From NCBI GenBank assembly GCA_948439995.1, contig CAOJNP010000004.1, forward strand, positions 1 to 59,474: a stretch of 59,474 bases of DNA, written 5' to 3'. The position numbers and the translations under genes are program-made. The notes under the pieces are model-generated. The model worked only from the letters and a program-made list of their open reading frames with translations, did no database searches and was not told the DNA's origin. This DNA is from an uncultured Erysipelotrichaceae bacterium (GTDB taxonomy: Bacteria > Bacillota_I > Bacilli_A > RF39 > UBA660). Below, in pieces: positions 53,439 through 59,474 of the stretch (position 1 is its first letter; every line of letters begins with the position of its first letter).

Positions 53439-54752
53439 ATGAAAAAAATATTTGTTTCTGAATTGGAAAAATACTATAATCAAGAAATTGAATTTCAAGG
53501 TTTTTTAGATAAGTTAAGAGATTTACCTTATGTTATGTTTTTGGTTTTAAGAGATGGTACTGGAAAACTTCAAGTAACAATTGAAAAAACAGAAGATAAT
53601 GAAAGATTAATCGAATTATTACAAAGTGCTACTTTAGAATCTACTATCCTTGTAAGAGGAGTTTTAAAAGAAACACCTAGTGTAAAATTAGGTGGAATGG
53701 AATTAATTCCAAATGAAATTTTGCTGACCAGTGAAAGTGCATCAGAACTTCCTTTTGATTATAATAAAAAAGATAATAGTTTAAGAGAAACGAGATTAGA
53801 TTATCGATTTGTTGATTTAAGAAGAAGTGATAACCATTTATTATTTCAAGTGGCAACTTTATTAGAGCATAGCTTGAGAGAATTTTGTATAAAAAATCAT
53901 TTTATAGAAATCCATTCTCCAAAAATTAGTGGTGCTGCAGCAGAAAGTGGTGCTGAAACTTTTTCATTAGAATATTTTGGAAAAACTGCTTATTTATCGC
54001 AATCACCTCAGTTTTATAAGCAGATGGCAATGGCTTCTGGCTTTGATAAAGTCTTTGAAATTGGACCAGCTTTTCGAGCTGAGAATTCTCATACTAGCTA
54101 TCATGCAACTGAAATTAATATGGCTGATATCGAGATATCTTGGATTCAAAATTATGTAGAAATTATGGATTTTGAAGAAGAATGGCTTAAATTTGCCATT
54201 CGAAAAGTTTATCAAACATTTGGTGTTGACATGGAAAAGGAATTTAAAGTGAATTTGACGGATTTAGAAAAACCATTTGCACGAATTTCATTTTCGGAAG
54301 CGAAAAATATTTTGAAAGAAAAATATCATTATATTGGAGAAAAAGAAGATGATTTTGAAAGAAAAGAAGAAAATTTATTATGCAAGTATGCAAAAGAAGA
54401 ATTTGGAACAGAATTTATTTTTGTTACTGAATTTCCTTTTGCAGCAAGACCTTTTTATCATATGTTAAATGAGCAAGGCAAAACGTGCAGTTATGATTTA
54501 TTATTTCGAGGAATTGAAATTACGACAGGTGCTCAAAGAGAACACCGGTTGGATGTTTTAAAAAAACAAGTTGTAGAAAAAGGTATTACTTTAGAAAGTT
54601 TAGATTTTTATTTAGAATTTTTCAAATATGGTATGCCACCTCATGGAGGATTTGCCATTGGAATCCAACGTTTATTAATGCTTTTGTTAGGAATTGATAA
54701 TATTCGTGAAGCAACATTTATTTATCGAGGCCCAACAAGACTTAATCCATAA
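53439..54752 (+). CDS. aspS: Aspartyl-tRNA synthetase, archaeal/eukaryal type
   Basis: The 437-aa protein has the N-terminal OB anticodon domain and class IIb motifs: IHSPKISGAAAESGAETFSL, RAENSHTSYHATEINMADIE, GFAIGIQRLLMLLLGIDNIREA. Length and lack of the bacterial insertion (bacterial AspRS about 590 aa) match the archaeal-type form, which is often non-discriminating. Because asnS is the next gene, the cell may still make Asn-tRNA directly. AAAGGAG RBS. Confidence 0.9.
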   Translation: MKKIFVSELEKYYNQEIEFQGFLDKLRDLPYVMFLVLRDGTGKLQVTIEKTEDNERLIELLQSATLESTILVRGVLKETPSVKLGGMELIPNEILLTSESASELPFDYNKKDNSLRETRLDYRFVDLRRSDNHLLFQVATLLEHSLREFCIKNHFIEIHSPKISGAAAESGAETFSLEYFGKTAYLSQSPQFYKQMAMASGFDKVFEIGPAFRAENSHTSYHATEINMADIEISWIQNYVEIMDFEEEWLKFAIRKVYQTFGVDMEKEFKVNLTDLEKPFARISFSEAKNILKEKYHYIGEKEDDFERKEENLLCKYAKEEFGTEFIFVTEFPFAARPFYHMLNEQGKTCSYDLLFRGIEITTGAQREHRLDVLKKQVVEKGITLESLDFYLEFFKYGMPPHGGFAIGIQRLLMLLLGIDNIREATFIYRGPTRLNP

Positions 54753-54808
54753 AATAAGAAAAAAAGAATGATTTATTTCGGATGTCAAATAATAGTTAAA
54801 TAGGAGAG

Positions 54809-56182
54809 ATGAATATGTATTTAAAAGAATTAAAAGAAAAGAAAGATGAATTTTTAAATCGAGAAGTAAAGATTTCAGGTTGGATCAGAAATCATCGTCG
54901 TCAAAAAGATTTTGGTTTTATTGATTTTTCGGATGGAACAGATTTTGAGCACATGCAACTGGTTTATGATAAAGAAGTAGCAGATTTTGAAAAAATTTCT
55001 AGTTTGAAAAATGGAGCAAGTATTGAAGTAGTGGGGATATTACAAGAATCAAGTGGTACTGGGCAAGATTATGAAGTAGCAATGAAACAAGTTACATTAT
55101 TAGGAGATTGTCCTGATGATTATCCACTGCAACCAAAAGCTCATTCAAAAGAATTTTTGAGAACGATTGGCTATTTAAGACCAAGAGCTAATTTATTTCA
55201 GGCCGTTTTTCGTATTCGTTCTTTGGCTTCTATGGCTATTCATGAGTACTTTCAAAATAGAGGTTATGTTTATTTGCATGCTCCACTTATTACAGGAAGT
55301 GACTGTGAAGGTGCTGGAGAAATGTTTCAAGTAACTACTTTGCCTCTTGAAAAATTAAAAGGAGAAATAGATTATAAAAAAGATTTTTTTGGAAAAAAAG
55401 CAGGACTTACTGTTTCTGGACAATTACAAGGAGAGACATTTGCAATGGCGTTTTCCAAAGTTTATACGTTTGGTCCTACTTTTCGTGCAGAAGACTCGAA
55501 TACCAAAACTCATGCTGCCGAATTTTGGATGATTGAACCAGAAGTTGCTTTTTGTGATTTAAATGGAATCATGGACATTCAAGAAGATATGTTAAAGTAT
55601 ATTGTTCAAACTATTTTAGATAAAGCCAGTGAAGAATTAAAATTTTTAGATCGTTTTGCAGAAAAAGGTCTGATTGAAAAATTAACGACATTGGTTCATA
55701 GTAAATTTACAAGAATTACACATGAAGAAGTCATAACCATTTTAAAAAATGCTGATGTAAAGTGGGAATTTGAACCAGTTTATGGAGAAGATATTGCCAA
55801 AGAACATGAAAAATATATTACAGAATATTTTCATGGACCTGTTTTCATTACCAATTGGCCAAAAGACATTAAAGCCTTTTATATGAAACAAAACAGCGAT
55901 GGAAAAACCGTTGCAGCAGCAGATTTAGAAATTCCTGGTGTCGGTGAGTTAATGGGTGGTAGTCAAAGAGAAGAAAATTATGATAAGTTACTGACTCGTA
56001 TGAAAGAACTTTCAATGGATCCAGAAGAAATGGAATGGTACTTAAATTTAAGAAAATATGGAACTTGTGTTCATAGTGGTTTTGGAATGGGATTCGAGCG
56101 TTTATTAATTTATTTAACTGGAGTTGATAATATTCGCGATGTAATTGCTTATCCAAGAACTCCTGGAAATTGCGAATTTTAG
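54809..56182 (+). CDS. asnS: Asparaginyl-tRNA synthetase
   Basis: The 457-aa protein has KISGWIRNHRRQKDFGFIDFSDG, the OB domain, GSDCEGAGEMFQV (AsnRS signature), TFRAEDSNTKTHAAEFWMIEPE and FGMGFERLLIYLTGVDNIRD. Closely related to AspRS but with asparagine-specific residues. GGAGAGATG RBS. Last gene of the T-box operon. Confidence 0.95.
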   Translation: MNMYLKELKEKKDEFLNREVKISGWIRNHRRQKDFGFIDFSDGTDFEHMQLVYDKEVADFEKISSLKNGASIEVVGILQESSGTGQDYEVAMKQVTLLGDCPDDYPLQPKAHSKEFLRTIGYLRPRANLFQAVFRIRSLASMAIHEYFQNRGYVYLHAPLITGSDCEGAGEMFQVTTLPLEKLKGEIDYKKDFFGKKAGLTVSGQLQGETFAMAFSKVYTFGPTFRAEDSNTKTHAAEFWMIEPEVAFCDLNGIMDIQEDMLKYIVQTILDKASEELKFLDRFAEKGLIEKLTTLVHSKFTRITHEEVITILKNADVKWEFEPVYGEDIAKEHEKYITEYFHGPVFITNWPKDIKAFYMKQNSDGKTVAAADLEIPGVGELMGGSQREENYDKLLTRMKELSMDPEEMEWYLNLRKYGTCVHSGFGMGFERLLIYLTGVDNIRDVIAYPRTPGNCEF

Positions 56183-56208
56183 TTTGTTTTATAATTTTAA
56201 AAGAATAT

Positions 56209-56233
56209 GAAAAGATTTGGTCTTTTCTTTTTC
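56209..56233 (+). terminator. Terminator of the asnS operon
   Basis: GAAAAGA (56209-56215) pairs with TCTTTTC (56221-56227), followed by TTTTT. It overlaps the next promoter's -35 box. Confidence 0.75.
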
Positions 56234-56245
56234 TTATGGTATAAT
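56217..56245 (+). promoter_or_regulatory. Promoter of herA
   Basis: TTGGTC (56217-56222), 17 bp, extended TGGTATAAT (-10 56240-56245). Confidence 0.65.
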
Positions 56246-56272
56246 CTTGTTTAAGATAAGAAGGGTTTATTT

Positions 56273-58117
56273 ATGTTTGGTAAAATTAAATTTATAAGTG
56301 ATAATATTGCACATGTAGAAAATGTTGGAGGTTCAGCGGGAACTCAAGATTTAATGAATGTTCATGTCATTTTTGAAGCGTCTGGACAACGAATTTTAGG
56401 AGAAATTACGGAAATTAATCCAGAAATTATTAAAATTCGATTTTTAGGAGAATTTACGAATAATCGTTATGTAAATGGTGTAATTCGAAAACCACTTTTA
56501 TCAAGTAAAATCCGGATTATAAGTGGAAGTGAATTAAAAGAAATTATTGGAGTTGAATCAAGCGAATCTTTTACACTTGGACATAGTGCAATATATCGTA
56601 ATTATCATATTTATCCTAGCATTAATGACTTTTTTTCCAATCATTTTTCTATTTTTGGAAATAGTGGAAGTGGAAAATCTTGTGGAGTAGCAAGAATTAT
56701 TCAAAATATTTTTGGAAATAAAAATATGTTTAATTTTCATGCTAATTTGGTTATTTTTGATTCATTTGGAGAATATAAAAATGCATTTCGATCTATTAAT
56801 CAATATCACGAAAATTATAACTACAAGTTTATTACAACCAATCCAACAGATTCAGAAGATGTTCCTTTACAAATTCCTGTTAATTTATTAAATTTAGATG
56901 ATTGGGCTTTGTTATTACAAGCTAATAATCACAGTCAATTACCTATTATTGAACGAACATTGAGGCTTGCTAAAATCTTTAGTCAAAATAATGAGGAAGC
57001 AGAAGAGTATAAAAATCATTTGATTGCGAAAGCATTGTTAGCAGTATTGTTTAGCAATCAAACAACAGCTAGTAAGAAAAATGAGATATTTACTATTATT
57101 GAAGTGTGTCATACTACTGATTTTAATTTTGATTCAAGAATTGCAGGGCTTGGTTATTCTAGAAGTTTTTCGGAGTGTTTTGAAATTGATTCGAATGGGA
57201 ATTTTGGAGAAAGTGTTTTGATAACCGATTATATTTTAAAACATGTCAATGATGATTTAGAAGAAGTAAAAGAGCCAACGATTTATTCTTTTGGAGTTTT
57301 GGACTTTTCTAAAGCAATGGAATTTACTTTGATCAGTGAAGGATTTCAAAACAATAGTAAAGTTTATGATGATGCTATTATATTAAAGGTTCGTTTAGCT
57401 AGTATTTTAAATACTAAAGTTGGAAATTATTTTGTGAATATGGGACATGGAACAAGTGAACAATTTATTGGAAATCTACTTATGAATCAAGGAAAAAAAT
57501 CACAAATAATTAATATTAATTTAGAGGATATTGATGATATTTATGCAAAAGTAATTGTTAAAATTATGTGTCGTATTTTCTTTGATTTTTCTAAAAGTTT
57601 AAAAAATCGTGCTAGTATTCCATTTCATTTAATTTTGGAAGAAGCTCACCGATATATTCAACATGATATTGATACTTTTTTACTTGGATACAACATCTTT
57701 GATCGAATTGCCAAAGAGGGAAGAAAATATGGAGTAATTTTGGGTATCATTTCTCAACGACCAGTGGAAATAAGTGATACTGTTATCGCTCAAGTATCTA
57801 ATTTCTTAATCTTTAAAATGACGCATCCAAAAGATATTAAATACATAGAAGAAATGCTACCAAATATCTCATCTGATGTAATTGCAAAACAAAAAACATT
57901 GCAGCCAGGAAGTTGTGTTGCATTTGGTGGAGCATTTAAAATACCTATGATTGTGTCACTCGATTTACCAAATCCTCTTCCTTACAGTTCTAATTGCAAT
58001 GTCTCAAATTGTTGGAATGTTAAGAAAAAAGAAGATCAATCGGTTCAAGATCAAGCAGAAACGATTAATAATATTAATTTACAAAATGAAATTGACTCAC
58101 AAAGTACAACTGCATGA
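56273..58117 (+). CDS. HerA-type hexameric ATPase
   Basis: The 614-aa protein has an N-terminal HAS-barrel-like domain (about 1-95), Walker A FGNSGSGKSCGVARI (about 125-138), Walker B HLILEEAHRYI and Arg-rich helix DRIAKEGRKYGVILGIISQRP, as in HerA/FtsK-type DNA translocases (DUF87). HerA usually pairs with nuclease NurA, or with SIR2, DUF4297 or similar effectors in defence; no such gene is next to it here. The next gene is a muramidase. Confidence 0.85.
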   Translation: MFGKIKFISDNIAHVENVGGSAGTQDLMNVHVIFEASGQRILGEITEINPEIIKIRFLGEFTNNRYVNGVIRKPLLSSKIRIISGSELKEIIGVESSESFTLGHSAIYRNYHIYPSINDFFSNHFSIFGNSGSGKSCGVARIIQNIFGNKNMFNFHANLVIFDSFGEYKNAFRSINQYHENYNYKFITTNPTDSEDVPLQIPVNLLNLDDWALLLQANNHSQLPIIERTLRLAKIFSQNNEEAEEYKNHLIAKALLAVLFSNQTTASKKNEIFTIIEVCHTTDFNFDSRIAGLGYSRSFSECFEIDSNGNFGESVLITDYILKHVNDDLEEVKEPTIYSFGVLDFSKAMEFTLISEGFQNNSKVYDDAIILKVRLASILNTKVGNYFVNMGHGTSEQFIGNLLMNQGKKSQIININLEDIDDIYAKVIVKIMCRIFFDFSKSLKNRASIPFHLILEEAHRYIQHDIDTFLLGYNIFDRIAKEGRKYGVILGIISQRPVEISDTVIAQVSNFLIFKMTHPKDIKYIEEMLPNISSDVIAKQKTLQPGSCVAFGGAFKIPMIVSLDLPNPLPYSSNCNVSNCWNVKKKEDQSVQDQAETINNINLQNEIDSQSTTA

Positions 58118-58142
58118 GTCTTTTTTTGAAAGGTGTATATAA

Positions 58143-59342
58143 ATGAAAAAGAAATTAATTATAATTGGAGTCATTTTATTTATTTTAATTTTTTTAGTTG
58201 GTCTGTTTTTTTATTTGCGAATTCGATTTGCCAAAATAGAAGTGGAACTAAAAAGTGATTTGACCGTACCCATTCGTTCCAATGCAAAGTACTCTGATTT
58301 TTTAATTCATATCAATGGAACTTTATTAGAAGATCATCCAATTGATACCAGTAAAATTGGACCTCAAACAATTGAAATCCATTTTAAAAATGAGAATCAT
58401 ATTAAAGTAAAATATCAATTTACTATTGAAGTAGTAGACAAAGAACCTCCGATTGCATGGCTAAAAACGCAATATACCTTGTATCAAGGTTCTTCGGATG
58501 ATTTTTTTGACAGTATTATGTGTGCAGATAATTATGATTCGAATCCTGTTTGTGGTGTAGAAGGAAATTATGATATGAATACAATCGGAGAATATCCCTT
58601 AGAATTTGTGGCAAAAGATTTTAGTGGAAATGAAACAAGACGTCATTTTACTTTGCATATTATTGAAAAACCAACTGGTGGAAATTCTTCTAATCAATCT
58701 GGTTCTAAAACGCAAACTGATTTTTTAGAAGTAGTAAAAACTTATAAAAAAGAAAATACAGAAATAGGATTAGATATATCACATTGGCAAGGTGATGTAG
58801 ATTATGAAGCTTTAAAAAATGCTGGAGTAGAGTTTGTAATATTGCGTGTAGGAACTAGTAATGGAATGGATGGAGATTATATTTTGGATAAAAAATTTAT
58901 TCAAAATATTACAAGAGCAAATGAAGTTGGAATTCCAGTCGGTATTTATTATTATTCTTATGCAAATAATATGAAGCGTGCAGAACAAGATGCCAAATGG
59001 GTGTTAGAACAAATTAAAGATTATCAAGTAGATTTACCTATTGCATTTGATTGGGAAAATTGGGCTTCTTATAATGAATTTCATTTAAGTTTATTTGGTC
59101 TTTCTGATATGGCTGAAACATTTATGAGTGTTATCAGTAATGCTGGTTATGAAGGGATGTTATATAGTAGTAAATCTTATTTGGAACAAATTTGGTATCC
59201 AACGCGTTACAAAACTTGGTTAGCTCATTATACGAGTCAAACCAATTATAATGGCGATTATGAGTATTGGCAACTTTGTAGTGATGGTGTGATTAGTGGA
59301 ATACAAGGTGATGTAGATATTGATATTCGTTATAAAAAATAA
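58143..59342 (+). CDS. Membrane-anchored GH25 muramidase with Ig-like domains
   Basis: The 399-aa protein has an N-terminal TM (about 4-25), two Ig-like repeats (about 40-175, VDKEPPIAWLKTQYTLYQGS and AKDFSGNETRRHFTL), a Ser/Asn linker and a GH25 lysozyme domain: EIGLDISHWQGDVDYEALK, VGIYYYSYAN, IAFDWENWASY (catalytic Asp/Glu), KTWLAHYTSQ. It cuts the MurNAc-GlcNAc bond; the anchor suggests use on the cell's own wall. GAAAGGTG RBS. Confidence 0.92.
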   Translation: MKKKLIIIGVILFILIFLVGLFFYLRIRFAKIEVELKSDLTVPIRSNAKYSDFLIHINGTLLEDHPIDTSKIGPQTIEIHFKNENHIKVKYQFTIEVVDKEPPIAWLKTQYTLYQGSSDDFFDSIMCADNYDSNPVCGVEGNYDMNTIGEYPLEFVAKDFSGNETRRHFTLHIIEKPTGGNSSNQSGSKTQTDFLEVVKTYKKENTEIGLDISHWQGDVDYEALKNAGVEFVILRVGTSNGMDGDYILDKKFIQNITRANEVGIPVGIYYYSYANNMKRAEQDAKWVLEQIKDYQVDLPIAFDWENWASYNEFHLSLFGLSDMAETFMSVISNAGYEGMLYSSKSYLEQIWYPTRYKTWLAHYTSQTNYNGDYEYWQLCSDGVISGIQGDVDIDIRYKK

Positions 59343-59367
59343 TAATTTTTTAGAATAAAAATATGAC

Positions 59368-59396
59368 TTGTGTAGTAGATCTTAGAATGATATAAT
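59368..59396 (+). promoter_or_regulatory. Strong promoter near the right edge
   Basis: TTGTGT (59368-59373), 17 bp, extended TGATATAAT (-10 59391-59396). Transcription would begin near 59403; the remaining 72 nt contain GGGAGTCAGAACTC but no start codon with RBS, so it may be a leader or RNA gene running past the edge. Confidence 0.6.
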
Positions 59397-59474
59397 AATA
59401 TTACCAAAGGATAGTTAGTTACATAAAACCGACTATGGTGATAATTGGGAGTCAGAACTCTATGTGGTGTAGAA

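Overview
The window is AT-rich, low-GC Bacillota DNA. Gene order is Bacillus-like in several places: rpsB-tsf...frr; rpsU-yqfC-yqfD-ybeY-era-yqzL-recO; spoVB next to comN; sepF-divIVA; yqeG-yqeH; mutL...miaA. Sporulation genes (yqfC, yqfD, yqzL, spoVB, sigK) indicate an endospore-forming lineage or a recent descendant. TGA ends many intact genes and TGG encodes Trp, so the code is the standard bacterial one, not the Mycoplasma code. The small genome style and many short membrane proteins suggest an uncultured gut Bacilli lineage; this placement is inference.

Region 1 (1-3770) is a diversity-generating retroelement (DGR). It holds the 3' end of a target gene with its variable repeat, a multi-hairpin block, a consensus promoter with a structured leader ending in an intrinsic terminator, a MutS-domain-I-like gene, avd, the reverse transcriptase, a small STAS-like gene, and three tandem template-repeat-like copies about 297 bp apart. 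Flanks between copies are about 97% identical, but the 123-nt cores differ at exactly the positions a DGR would mutate.

Region 2 (3775-33000) is mainly housekeeping: translation (rpsB, tsf, frr, rpsU, a T-box-led glyQS operon, hisS, tgt), GTPases and repair (era, ybeY, recO), sporulation and envelope genes, a RelA-type enzyme whose hydrolase motif looks dead, and division genes sepF and divIVA. A roughly 1-kb gene-poor stretch (18427-19431) contains a relic that matches the replication origin of the mobile element described next.

Region 3 (33009-43311) is sigK, the late mother-cell sigma factor gene, split by a 9,613-bp element. Joining the halves at the shared AAATG core restores an uninterrupted 229-codon SigK, so this is a skin-like developmental intervening element. 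Its content is that of an integrative plasmid: a large serine recombinase at the right end; a Rep with HUH endonuclease and SF3 helicase motifs like those of eukaryotic CRESS-DNA viruses; an origin stem-loop carrying the circovirus-type nonanucleotide TAGTATTAC in its loop; an FtsK-like ATPase split by a frameshift in a G6 tract at its Walker A; HTH regulators; and two lipoproteins. Circularisation would remove the recombinase stop codon and fuse it in frame to the double-HTH gene at the other end.

Region 4 (43422-59474) holds yqeG, yqeH, a GNAT gene, mutL, a decayed and an intact ABC exporter on the minus strand, miaA, a second T-box leading a HisZ-like protein, an unknown gene, an archaeal-type AspRS and AsnRS, then a HerA-type ATPase and a membrane-anchored GH25 muramidase. 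The window ends just after a strong promoter for something beyond the edge.
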